Source of the DNA: Actinoallomurus soli
GTDB taxonomy: Bacteria > Actinomycetota > Actinomycetes > Streptosporangiales > Streptosporangiaceae
Assembly (NCBI RefSeq): GCF_024055715.1
Contig: NZ_JAMXMV010000009.1
Span: 264,477-328,476 of the forward strand
Length of the DNA: 64,000 nt
Reading direction: 5' to 3'
Below the pieces are notes generated by a model that was not told the origin of the DNA, did no database searches, and saw nothing but the letters and a program-made list of their open reading frames with translations. The stretch's first letter is position 1. Each line of letters begins with the position of its first letter. The translations under genes and the position numbers were made by a program. This document shows positions 54,780 through 62,482 of this stretch, piece after piece.

Positions 54780-54872
54780 GGTTTCCCTCCTGAATTCCTA
54801 GCCGCTGGGTGCCGACGATAGGTCGGCGCGTTTTCGGCCCGCAACTTCGGTTTTGCGGTGACCCTCGTGAAC

Positions 54873-54901
54873 GTTCAACTGAAAAAGCGCGGCAGTCGAA
54901 C
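54873..54901. promoter_or_regulatory. StrR-type operator between O-methyltransferase and ketoreductase genes
   Basis: GTTCAACTG-N11-CAGTCGAAC, matching the published StrR consensus at 17 of 18 half-site positions with exact spacing. It sits in the 209-base divergent region and can serve both the tailoring operon (minus) and the ketoreductase gene (plus). Confidence 0.82.
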
Positions 54902-54914
54902 TCGATCGGATCAA

Positions 54915-55006
54915 CCCGCGCTCGACCAGAATTAGTGGAATCACCGCCAGACTGCTGCGACACCGTATTCATGAAAGGAGCAGGCCGAATGACGGACAAC
55001 GGACAG
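54915..55006 (+). repeat. Leader shared with the flavoprotein gene at 62465 (copy 1)
   Basis: 92 bases spanning the untranslated leader and first six codons of the ketoreductase gene align without gaps to 62391-62482; I count 26 mismatches (about 72% identity). The ribosome-site block AAGGAGCAGG and the codons for DNGQ are identical in the two. Confidence 0.75.
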
Positions 55007-55774
55007 CAGGTCGCGCTCGTCACCGGCGGGACGAGCGGCATCGGCCTGGCGGTCGCCGAGACCCTCGCGGCTCGCGGCCTCAAGGTCTTCATCTGCGCGC
55101 GGAACTCCGAAGCCGTCGAGGAGACGGTCGGCAAGCTCCGGTCGAACGGTCACCAGGCCGACGGCGTGGCCGCGGACGTCCGGCGTCCGCAGGACGTGAA
55201 ACGCCTCGTGAGCACCGCCGTGGAGCGGTACGGACAGGTCGACGTCCTGGTGAACAACGCCGGCCGCAGCGGCGGCGGCGTGACGGCGGAGATCGAGGAC
55301 GAGCTCTGGTACGACGTCATCGACACCAACCTGAACAGCGTCTTCCTGATGACCCGCGAGGTGCTCAGGTCCGGGGGACTGCTCGAGCGCGGCTGGGGAC
55401 GGATCATCAACATCGCGTCGACCGGCGGCAAGCAGGGCGTGGTGCTCGGCGCTCCCTATTCCGCCTCCAAGCACGGCGTCGTCGGGTTCACCAAGGCGCT
55501 GGGCCTGGAACTCGCGAAGACGGGTGTCACCGTCAACGCCGTCTGCCCCGGATACGTCGAGACCCCGATGGCGCAGCGGGTGAGGCAGGGCTACGCCGCG
55601 CACCACGAGACGACCGAGGAGGCGATCCTCGAGCGCTTCCAGGCGAAGATCCCGCTCGGCCGCTACTCCACCCCCGAGGAGGTCGCCGGCCTCGTCGGTT
55701 ACCTGGTCACCGACGCTGCCGCGCCCGTGACGGCCCAGGCGATCAACGTCTGCGGCGGCCTCGGGAACTACTGA
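54989..55774 (+). CDS. Type II polyketide C9 ketoreductase (ActIII-like)
   Basis: A 261-residue SDR, the same length as ActIII. The NADPH site is TGGTSGIG and the catalytic tetrad falls at ActIII numbering: N114, S144, Y157, K161 (NIASTGGKQG...PYSASKHG). The PGG loop that steers stereochemistry in ActIII (P94-G95-G96) reads S94-G95-G96 here. ATG 54989 follows AAAGGAG. It reduces the C9 ketone of the nascent decaketide, fixing the first-ring pattern used by angucyclines. Upstream lies a StrR-type operator. Confidence 0.95.
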   Translation: MTDNGQQVALVTGGTSGIGLAVAETLAARGLKVFICARNSEAVEETVGKLRSNGHQADGVAADVRRPQDVKRLVSTAVERYGQVDVLVNNAGRSGGGVTAEIEDELWYDVIDTNLNSVFLMTREVLRSGGLLERGWGRIINIASTGGKQGVVLGAPYSASKHGVVGFTKALGLELAKTGVTVNAVCPGYVETPMAQRVRQGYAAHHETTEEAILERFQAKIPLGRYSTPEEVAGLVGYLVTDAAAPVTAQAINVCGGLGNY

Positions 55775-55801
55775 GGCGCGGCGTTCCCGACGCGAACGAC
55801 G

Positions 55802-55844
55802 GACCCCTCATCCGGATCAGCGGTCCTGCTCCGGATGAGGGGTC
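55802..55844. terminator. Terminator 1 after the ketoreductase
   Basis: A perfect 15-bp stem (GACCCCTCATCCGGA / TCCGGATGAGGGGTC), 13-base loop, followed by TTCTTC. It is 28 bases after the stop at 55774. Confidence 0.85.
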
Positions 55845-55859
55845 TTCTTCGCCGAACTC

Positions 55860-55888
55860 ACCCGCCTGGACGCGGCGTCCAGGCGGGT
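55860..55888. terminator. Terminator 2, between convergent genes
   Basis: A 14-bp near-continuous palindrome (ACCCGCCTGGACGC / GCGTCCAGGCGGGT), followed on the plus strand by TCTTCG. With terminator 1 it forms a tandem block separating the ketoreductase from the NmrA-type gene. Confidence 0.8.
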
Positions 55889-55935
55889 TCTTCGTCTCCA
55901 GGCGGGTGCCTCCGCGGTCGGCGCCGCGGCCGAGG

Positions 55936-56814
55936 TCACCGGGGCGGCTGGGCCTCCGGCGCCGTCCAGTTGTCGCGCAGCCAGTCCTCGAGGGTCGTGA
56001 GGTCCGGTCTCATGCTCCGGAGCCGGGGCAGGTCGGCGCGGTAGCCTTCGCGCTCGAACCAGTCGAACATGGTGGCCAGGTCCTCGCGAACCGCACGGAG
56101 CCGCTCGATGGGCTGCTCCTTGTACCGGGTCGGGATGCCGGACACCCGCTCGAAGGCCTCGGCCATCCGCGGTCCGGTCAGTTCGTCGCTGGCGATCTCG
56201 ACCTGCCGGCCGAGCCAGCCGCCCGGGTCGTCGAAGGCGTCCGCGGCGAACGCGCCGATGTCCCTGGTCGCGATCACCTGGACGGCGGTCTCGGGGCGCA
56301 GCCACAGCCCCAGGACGAGCTCGCCGTCCACGAGACGTGGACCGATGTCGTGGAAGACGTCGTAGAACATGGTCGGCCGCAGGACGGTCGCCGGCAGGCC
56401 GAGCTTCTGGATGTGCTGCTCGATGTTCCACTTGCTCTCGAAGTGCGGTACGCCGGTCGAGCGCTCCGCGCCGCCGACCGAGCTGTAGACCAGGTGGGCC
56501 ACCCCGGCGTGGGCCGCGGCGTCGGCCACCGCCTTGCCCTGGCGTTCCTCGGCGTCCACCCCGCCGGGCGTCCGGAAGGTCTGGACGCTGAAGACGCCGT
56601 GGACCCCTCGCATCGCCGCCCGCAACGACGCCTCGTCCTCCATGTCACCGCGCACGAGCACCGCGCCCGCGTCCGCGAGCGCCCGCGCCGCGGGCGCCCG
56701 CGGGTCACGCACCAGAGCGTGCACCGTGTGCCCACGGCGCAGCAGCTCGCGCGCCGTCGCGCCGCCCTGCCGTCCGGTACCGCCCAGCACCAGGATCGTC
56801 CCGTCGACCGCCAC
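55936..56814 (-). CDS. NmrA-family NAD(P)-binding protein
   Basis: A 292-residue atypical SDR of the NmrA type. GTG 56814 follows AGGGAGGAA. The dinucleotide motif is [17 protein letters not shown], followed by ALVRDP and [27 protein letters not shown]; the usual Tyr-x3-Lys is not obvious. NmrA-like proteins in aromatic PKS clusters act as quinone or enone reductases or as redox sensors. It is 47 bases downstream of the SDR gene in the same operon. Likely an oxidoreduction step during core remodelling. Confidence 0.9.
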   Translation of the reverse strand: MAVDGTILVLGGTGRQGGATARELLRRGHTVHALVRDPRAPAARALADAGAVLVRGDMEDEASLRAAMRGVHGVFSVQTFRTPGGVDAEERQGKAVADAAAHAGVAHLVYSSVGGAERSTGVPHFESKWNIEQHIQKLGLPATVLRPTMFYDVFHDIGPRLVDGELVLGLWLRPETAVQVIATRDIGAFAADAFDDPGGWLGRQVEIASDELTGPRMAEAFERVSGIPTRYKEQPIERLRAVREDLATMFDWFEREGYRADLPRLRSMRPDLTTLEDWLRDNWTAPEAQPPR

Positions 56815-56861
56815 CGCGTTCCTCCCTGTCCATTCGCTGTCGGAATCCCGTTCTCCGGGGG

Positions 56862-57590
56862 CTACCACGGGACGATCCCGTCCTCCGACAGGCACGATCC
56901 CGACGGTCCCGCGGCGTCCAGCAGCGCCAGCCGGACCGCGATCACGGCTCCCTCGGCGGGAGTCCGTCGTCCTTGATGGTGGTTGATGTCCGTGGCCACC
57001 ACTCCGGGGTTGGCCGCGTTGACCTTGATCGGCGTCCCCCGCAGCTCCTTCGCGTACGCGACCGTCAGGGCGTTCAGCGCGGTCTTCGAGGACTGATAGG
57101 CGATCATGTTGAGGCGCGCGAACGGGGAGGCCGGATCGGAGTTGAGAGCCAGCGATCCCACGTGGCTCGACATGTTCACGACGCGCCCCGCTTCCGAACG
57201 GCGCAGGAGCGGCAGCATCGCGTTGGTCACGGACACCACGCCGAAGACGTTGGTCTCGTAGACCTCCCGCAGGTCGTCGGCGGTCGCCTCACTGGGGGTT
57301 CCGGTGAAGCCACCGGCGATGCCGGCGTTGTTCACCAGGATGTCCAGGCGGCCGTAGCGCCGTTCGATCTCCGTCGCGGCGTCGGACACGGTGGTCGCGT
57401 CCCGCACGTCGATCCGCAACGGCACCGCGGCGATGCCGCGGGCCGCCAGCGAGTCGGCCGCGTGCTTGCCGCGCACCTCGTCCCTGGCGCCGACGAGGAC
57501 GATGACCCCCCGTTCGCCGAGCTGCCGTGCCACCTCATAGCCGATGCCCTTGTTGGCGCCCGTGATCAGCGCGATCTTCTCGACCGGCAC
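56862..57590 (-). CDS. Short-chain dehydrogenase/reductase
   Basis: A 242-residue classical SDR. GTG 57590 ([15 protein letters not shown]) is chosen because GGAAGGGAG precedes it; the frame is open much further upstream but that part is not protein-like. The cofactor site is TGANKGIG, the structural motif NNAGIAGG, and the active-site Ser and Tyr-x3-Lys are in NMSSHVGSL and [10 protein letters not shown]. It resembles the carbonyl-reductase branch. Divergent from FAD monooxygenase 4 and co-transcribed with the NmrA-type gene. Confidence 0.92.
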   Translation of the reverse strand: MPVEKIALITGANKGIGYEVARQLGERGVIVLVGARDEVRGKHAADSLAARGIAAVPLRIDVRDATTVSDAATEIERRYGRLDILVNNAGIAGGFTGTPSEATADDLREVYETNVFGVVSVTNAMLPLLRRSEAGRVVNMSSHVGSLALNSDPASPFARLNMIAYQSSKTALNALTVAYAKELRGTPIKVNAANPGVVATDINHHQGRRTPAEGAVIAVRLALLDAAGPSGSCLSEDGIVPW

Positions 57591-58094
57591 GTCGGGACTC
57601 CCTTCCCGTCGCAGGAGGCTCGCCTCAGGCGCGTCTCGTCTCTTCGCGGTGCGTGCCGCGCCTCGGGCGATCCGCCGCGCGCTGCCACGGGTCCGGCAGC
57701 CGGCCCGCCGCGCCGGGACGCGCCCACGCTCCGCTCCCCCATGACCGCCGCACCGCCGTTCCAGAGAAAGCGGCATGCGGGTCGCCGAGCGGTCCACCTT
57801 CGATGACCAAATTGCCGATGCGGACGATGCCAGGCCGCATATCGATCCTTTCACTTCACGTGATCGCAGGACTCTCGCGTTCACCATGAAGGGCCGTATG
57901 TCCCGTCGGCATCTTCGATATTGCCGTGAAAACGGCAGTGTGTTCAAAACGGCGGCGTGTTCAACCGGCGAAATCCACAGTTGAACGAACACCTCTTCGC
58001 CCGGCACCTGCATTCCTCATATTGAAGCCGAGCCATGAGGGTGTGTAGTTTGACGCTGCCGATTCTCCAGATACAGCGTGCGGAAGGCCAGAAC
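57591..58094. promoter_or_regulatory. Gene-free divergent region with GTTCAA-rich sites
   Basis: About 500 bases between the SDR (minus) and FAD monooxygenase 4 (plus). The last 200 bases are AT-rich for this genome. They carry a GTTCAAC-N14-GTTGAAC operator-like dyad (57959-57986), an extra TGTTCAAAACGG upstream, and a segment CTGCCGATTCTCC (58055-58067) identical to the spacer and flank of the operator at 41021. No credible gene lies here. Confidence 0.5.
57959..57986. promoter_or_regulatory. StrR-like operator with one-base-shorter spacer
   Basis: GTTCAAC-N14-GTTGAAC, a perfect 7-bp dyad; the other sites have 15 bases between the same heptamers. It may be a weaker site of the same regulator for the SDR and FAD monooxygenase 4/5 operons. 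Confidence 0.6.
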
Positions 58095-59585
58095 ATGAGA
58101 ACTGGCGTAATAGTCGTCGGCGCCGGACCGGTCGGTTTGATGCTGGCCGGGGAGCTCCACCTGGGCGGGGTGGACGTCACCGTCTACGACAGACTGACCG
58201 CCCCGACCGGGGAATCCCGCGCCCTCGGCTTCAACAGGCGCGCGGCCGAATCGCTGGATCAGCGCGGGCTGCTCCCCCGGCTGGGCGGCTTCCGGTGGGG
58301 CCCGATGGGCCACTTCGGCGGCGTCCGTTTCGACCTCGGCATGCTGGACGAGAATCACAGCGGCGTGCTGGGCCTGTCCCAGGCCAGGACCGAGGAGATG
58401 CTGGGCGGCCGGCTGGCCGAGCTCGGGGTGCCGGTGCGACGCGGGTACGAGGTGACCGGCCTGCGCGAGACACCGGACGGCGTCGTGGTCGCCTTCGAGG
58501 GGCCGGACGGCCCCGGTGAGGACACCGCCGCGTACGTGGTCGGCTGCGACGGTGCGCAGAGCACCGTCCGTACGCTGGCCGGCATCGACGCTCCCGGCCG
58601 GGCGGCCACCCGGGGCATGTACACCGCGGAGATCAGCGGGATCGCGCTGCGCCCACGGCCGATCGGCGAGCGCCTTCCCGGCGGCAACATGGTGGTGTGC
58701 ACTCCCCTGGGAGACGGCCGCTTCCGTATCGTGATCCACGACAGGAGCCTGCCCCCTGACCCCGACCCCGGCGCCCTGACGTTCGGCGAGGTCGCCGACG
58801 CGTGGCAGCGGCTCACCGGCGAGTCCATCCACGACGCGCAGGCCCAGTGGCTGTGGGCCTGCGGCAACGCCGCCGGGCTGGCCACCGAGTACCGGCGCGG
58901 CCGGGTCCTCCTGGCCGGTGACGCCGCGCACGCGATACCGCCACTGGCGGCGTGGGGGCTGAGCGCGGGTCTGCAGGACGCGGTGAACCTCGGCTGGAAG
59001 CTGGCGGCGGTGATCAACGGCTGGGCGCCCGACGGCCTGCTCGACACCTACCACGCCGAACGCCATCCCATCGGACGGCAACTGATCCGCAACGCGCAGG
59101 CGGCGTCGATGCTCTACCTCGGTGACGCCGACATGGACCCGATGCGCGAGGTGATGGGCGAGCTGGTGGCGTACAAGGACGCCGCCGGCCACCTGGCCGG
59201 GATCGTGAGCGGGCTGGGCATCCGCTACGACATGGGACCCGGCGACCACCCCCTGCTGGGCAAGCGCATGCCACCCGACCAGGAACTCACCCTCACCGAC
59301 GGCACCCGCACCCGCATCGCCGACCTCCTGCACACCGCACAAGGCCTCCTCATCACCACCACCGGCCAGACCGACCAACCCGCCCACGACCGGACCGACC
59401 GCCTCCACACCCTCACCGCCACCTGGGCCCCCGGCCACGACCCCGGACTCGACACCGTCCTCATCCGACCCGACGGCTACATCGCCTGGACCTCCCCCGG
59501 CACCGACACCCCCCTCACCGACGCACTCGACCGCTGGTTCGGCACCACCCGCACCACCGTCACCGCGCAGCCGGCCGGCCGTTGA
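58095..59585 (+). CDS. FAD-dependent aromatic monooxygenase (paralog 4)
   Basis: A 496-residue class-A flavin hydroxylase. ATG 58095 follows GGAAGG. Motifs are VGAGPVGLMLAGEL, GCDGAQSTVRTLAG and GDAAHAIPPLAAWGLSAGLQDAVNLGWKL. In the last motif AAWGLSAG departs from the xGQGLxxG seen in its sisters, so flavin or substrate handling may differ. The final 414 coding bases (59151-59564) are almost identical to those of paralog 5, while the N-terminal halves differ clearly. First of two tandem monooxygenase genes, 32 bases apart. Confidence 0.93.
   Translation: MRTGVIVVGAGPVGLMLAGELHLGGVDVTVYDRLTAPTGESRALGFNRRAAESLDQRGLLPRLGGFRWGPMGHFGGVRFDLGMLDENHSGVLGLSQARTEEMLGGRLAELGVPVRRGYEVTGLRETPDGVVVAFEGPDGPGEDTAAYVVGCDGAQSTVRTLAGIDAPGRAATRGMYTAEISGIALRPRPIGERLPGGNMVVCTPLGDGRFRIVIHDRSLPPDPDPGALTFGEVADAWQRLTGESIHDAQAQWLWACGNAAGLATEYRRGRVLLAGDAAHAIPPLAAWGLSAGLQDAVNLGWKLAAVINGWAPDGLLDTYHAERHPIGRQLIRNAQAASMLYLGDADMDPMREVMGELVAYKDAAGHLAGIVSGLGIRYDMGPGDHPLLGKRMPPDQELTLTDGTRTRIADLLHTAQGLLITTTGQTDQPAHDRTDRLHTLTATWAPGHDPGLDTVLIRPDGYIAWTSPGTDTPLTDALDRWFGTTRTTVTAQPAGR
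59151..59564 (+). repeat. 414-bp near-identical segment, copy 1
   Basis: Aligned base by base with 60668-61081 (constant offset 1517) I count 3 differences in 414 positions. It covers the C-terminal thioredoxin-like domain of paralog 4. Homology continues upstream, but with many more differences. Confidence 0.95.
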
Positions 59586-59617
59586 CCGGCGGCACAAGAC
59601 CGAACGGGAGCGTAAGA

Positions 59618-61096
59618 ATGACAAGGGACGTGATAGTCGTCGGCGCGGGCCCGGTCGGGCTGATGATGGCCGGCGAGCTCCGCCTGGGCGGCGTCGAGGT
59701 CGTCGTCTACGAGAAGCTGCCCTCCCCGCCACGGGAGTCGCGTGGCGCCAGTTTCACGCGGCGTACCGCCGAGTGCTTCGATCAGCGGGGGCTGCTCGGC
59801 AGGCTCGGTGAGACCGAGCCCGCCGACAGTCATTTCGGCGGTGTGCCGATCGACCTCGGCATGTTCGAGGAGAATCACTTCGGCGCCAGGGGGATCTCTC
59901 AGTTCCGCACCGAGCGGATGCTGGAGGGCTGGGCGACCGAGCTCGGCGTGCCGATCCTGCGCGGATATGAGGTGACCGGCTTCCGCGAGACGCCGGACGG
60001 CGTCGTCGTCGCCTTCGATGGGCCGGACGGGCCCGGTGAGGACACCGCCCGGTATGTGGTGGGCTGCGACGGGGGGCGGAGCACCATCCGCAGGCTGGCC
60101 GGCATCGACTTCCCCGGCCCGGAGCCCACGCGCGGGTTCTACACGGCCGATGTGACCGGGATCGAGACCCGTCGCCGGCGCATCGGCGAGAACCTGCCGG
60201 GCGGCAGCATGGTCATGGCGATGGACCTGGAGAACGGCGTCACGAGGGTCGTCGTGCATGAGAGGGGCATGCCGCCGCGGGACCGCGACTCGCTCAGCTA
60301 CACCGAACTCGCGGACGCGTGGCAGCGGCTCACCGGCGAGTCCATCCACCACGGGGAGTGCCGCTGGATCAGCTGCTTCACCGACGCCTCCCGGGTGGCC
60401 TCCGAGTACCGGCGCGGCCGGGTGTTCCTCGCGGGCGACGCCACGCACGTGCAGCCTCCGGCCATGGCGCAGGGACTGAGCGTGGGCGTGCAGGACGCGG
60501 TGAACCTCGGCTGGAAGCTGGCGGCGGTGATCAACGGCTGGGCGCCCGACGGCCTGCTCGACACCTACCACGCCGAACGCCAGCCGATCGGGCGGCAGTT
60601 GGCGCGCAACGCCCGCGCGGCGATCGAACTGCGGCTCACCGGCGAGGAGATGGACCCGATCCGCAGCGTGATGGGCGAGCTGGTGGCGTACAAGGACGCC
60701 GCCGGCCACCTGGCCGGGATGCTGAGCGGGCTGGGCATCCGCTACGACATGGGACCCGGCGACCACCCCCTGCTGGGCAAGCGCATGCCACCCGACCAGG
60801 AACTCACCCTCACCGACGGCACCCGCACCCGCATCGCCGACCTCCTGCACACCGCACAAGGCCTCCTCATCACCACCACCGGCCAGACCGACCAACCCGC
60901 CCACGACCGGACCGACCGCCTCCACACCCTCACCGCCACCTGGGCCCCCGGCCACGACCCCGGACTCGACACCGTCCTCATCCGACCCGACGGCTACATC
61001 GCCTGGACCTCCCCCGGAACCGACACCCCCCTCACCGACGCACTCGACCGCTGGTTCGGCACCACCCGCACCACCGTCACCACCGGTCCGGCCTAG
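59618..61096 (+). CDS. FAD-dependent aromatic monooxygenase (paralog 5)
   Basis: A 492-residue class-A flavin hydroxylase. ATG 59618 (MTRDVIVVGAGPVG) follows GGGAG; a TTG at 59582 would add 12 unneeded residues. Motifs are VGAGPVGLMMAGEL, GCDGGRSTIRRLAG and GDATHVQPPAMAQGLSVGVQDAVNLGWKL. The N-terminal part resembles paralog 3 as much as paralog 4 (GVPIDLGMFEENHFGARGISQF versus GIPIDYGVLEGSHFGVRGVPQY), yet the C-terminal domain is shared almost exactly with paralog 4. Likely a core hydroxylase or Baeyer-Villiger-type enzyme. Confidence 0.93.
   Translation: MTRDVIVVGAGPVGLMMAGELRLGGVEVVVYEKLPSPPRESRGASFTRRTAECFDQRGLLGRLGETEPADSHFGGVPIDLGMFEENHFGARGISQFRTERMLEGWATELGVPILRGYEVTGFRETPDGVVVAFDGPDGPGEDTARYVVGCDGGRSTIRRLAGIDFPGPEPTRGFYTADVTGIETRRRRIGENLPGGSMVMAMDLENGVTRVVVHERGMPPRDRDSLSYTELADAWQRLTGESIHHGECRWISCFTDASRVASEYRRGRVFLAGDATHVQPPAMAQGLSVGVQDAVNLGWKLAAVINGWAPDGLLDTYHAERQPIGRQLARNARAAIELRLTGEEMDPIRSVMGELVAYKDAAGHLAGMLSGLGIRYDMGPGDHPLLGKRMPPDQELTLTDGTRTRIADLLHTAQGLLITTTGQTDQPAHDRTDRLHTLTATWAPGHDPGLDTVLIRPDGYIAWTSPGTDTPLTDALDRWFGTTRTTVTTGPA
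60668..61081 (+). repeat. 414-bp near-identical segment, copy 2
   Basis: Partner of 59151-59564. The three differences are two adjacent codon changes (ATCGTG versus ATGCTG) and one silent C/A. The tract ends five codons before the stop of paralog 5, where the sequences diverge abruptly. Confidence 0.95.
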
Positions 61097-61176
61097 GGAC
61101 GTCCACCCACGCTCGACTGCGGCTAAAGACGGCTTTGCCAGGCTCCTCGGGTGCGGCGCAGAGAGGAGCGAACGCA

Positions 61177-62280
61177 ATGGTTCGTAACAATGGGCAGGCC
61201 GTCTTGATCGCAGGCGGCTTCGGTTCTGTCAGACCGGAGCACGACGAATCGGCAACCGACGACGGATTCGATCTGAAGAATTTCGATAAGCTACCGGCAC
61301 AGGATGTGGCGGTAAGCGCGTTGTCTTCTGGATTGTACCTGCGTCAGGGCGGAATGAATGCCGCTCACGTTCAATTGCTCATCGACGCAGCGGGCTCATC
61401 GGAGCTCCCGCCCATCCTCGTTCAGGAGGACGGCTGGCGCGTCATCGACGGGCTGCACAGGCTGGAGGCCGCCCGGCTCCGCGGCGACCACACCATAAAG
61501 GCGCGCTTTCTCGACTGCACGGACTCCGAGGCGCTCGTTCTCGCCATGAAGGCGAACAGTTCCCACGGGCTGCCGCTGTCGAGGGCCGACCGCGTCGCCG
61601 GGGCCAAGCGGGTCCTGACCGCTCACCCCGACTGGTCCGACCGCGCCCTCGCCGACATCACCGGGCTCAGCGCGAAGACGATCGCGTCGTTGCGCAGCAG
61701 GTCGTCGGACGGGACGCGGTCGGGCGGCAAACGCCTCGGCCGCGACGGGAAGCGGCGCCCGGTGACCGCCGGCGAGGGCAGGCGCCGCGCCGCGGAGTAC
61801 ATCAGCGCACATCCGAACGCGCCGCTCAGGCAGGTCGCCAGGGAGACCGACGTGTCACTCGGCACGGTGCACGACGTGAGCGCCCGGCTTCGCCGCGGCG
61901 TCAGCCCGGAGCGCAACGGGCACCGGGCGGCGGAGGCGGCGGCCGTGCGCCCGGTCGGCGTGGTCACCGAGACGGTCACCCCGGGGCCGGAGGCCGGCGC
62001 CACCCCGCTGCGGCGCAAGAACCACATCGACACCCCGCTCACCTGGGCCGAAGTGGCCGCCAAGGTGGCCAACGACCCGGCCATCCGCTACACCGAGGGC
62101 GGTAAGGAGTTCCTTCGGTGGATGGGGTTGCACGCGACCGATCCGGACCGGTGGCGGCAATTCCTTAACGCGATTCCGGCGCACTGGCTCAGCGTCATCG
62201 CTCCGATAGCCGAGAGCATCGGCAAGGAATGGAGCATGTTCGCCGAGCGAATCAAGAACAGGCAGGAAACGGTCCGGTAG
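61177..62280 (+). CDS. StrR/NovG-type pathway activator (ParB-like domain)
   Basis: A 367-residue regulator with a ParB-like N-terminal domain (about 45-125: PPILVQEDGWRVIDGLHRLEAARLRG, LVLAMKANSSHGLPLSRADRVAGAKRVL) and a helix-turn-helix (about 150-175: WSDRALADITGLSAKTIASLRSR). A variable linker and a second helical region (TWAEVAAKVANDPAIRYTEGG) follow. This is the organisation of StrR, NovG and Bbr, cluster-specific activators. ATG 61177 follows GAGAGGAGCG. Its predicted binding sites (GTTCGACTG-N11-CAGTCGAAC) occur in the cluster at 41021 and 54873. A GCTCGACTG half-site at 61111 could allow weak autoregulation. Confidence 0.93.
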   Translation: MVRNNGQAVLIAGGFGSVRPEHDESATDDGFDLKNFDKLPAQDVAVSALSSGLYLRQGGMNAAHVQLLIDAAGSSELPPILVQEDGWRVIDGLHRLEAARLRGDHTIKARFLDCTDSEALVLAMKANSSHGLPLSRADRVAGAKRVLTAHPDWSDRALADITGLSAKTIASLRSRSSDGTRSGGKRLGRDGKRRPVTAGEGRRRAAEYISAHPNAPLRQVARETDVSLGTVHDVSARLRRGVSPERNGHRAAEAAAVRPVGVVTETVTPGPEAGATPLRRKNHIDTPLTWAEVAAKVANDPAIRYTEGGKEFLRWMGLHATDPDRWRQFLNAIPAHWLSVIAPIAESIGKEWSMFAERIKNRQETVR

Positions 62281-62390
62281 TCATCCGGAGCGCCGCCGGG
62301 GGAACCCCTGCGCGGAAGGCGTCCCCCCGCGGCCGGCCGAGCGTTCACGTGGCCGGGACCGGAATCCTGAGATCACCCGATCCGAGCCCA

Positions 62391-62482
62391 CCCACGCTCG
62401 ACCGAGATTATTGGAGCCCCATTCAGACTGCTGCGGAGACCGTTCTCACGAAGGAGCAGGCGGAATGGCGGACAACGGACAG
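62391..62482 (+). repeat. Leader shared with the ketoreductase gene (copy 2)
   Basis: Partner of 54915-55006; same distance to the start codon, with AAGGAGCAGG and GACAACGGACAG identical. Its first 12 bases (CCCACGCTCGAC) recur exactly at 61106-61117 upstream of the StrR-type gene. Confidence 0.75.

Noticed and set aside
57625..57840. 71-codon minus-strand ORF upstream of the SDR gene
   Set aside because: No ribosome site, no protein-like composition, and it lies in the long divergent promoter region.
58048..58075. Additional StrR operator GTTTGAC...CAGATAC
   Set aside because: Only about half of each half-site matches; recorded as part of the promoter region rather than as a separate operator.
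61111..61139. Full StrR operator upstream of the regulator's own gene
   Set aside because: Only the left half-site GCTCGACTG is present; the right half at the required spacing (GGCTTTGCC) does not match.
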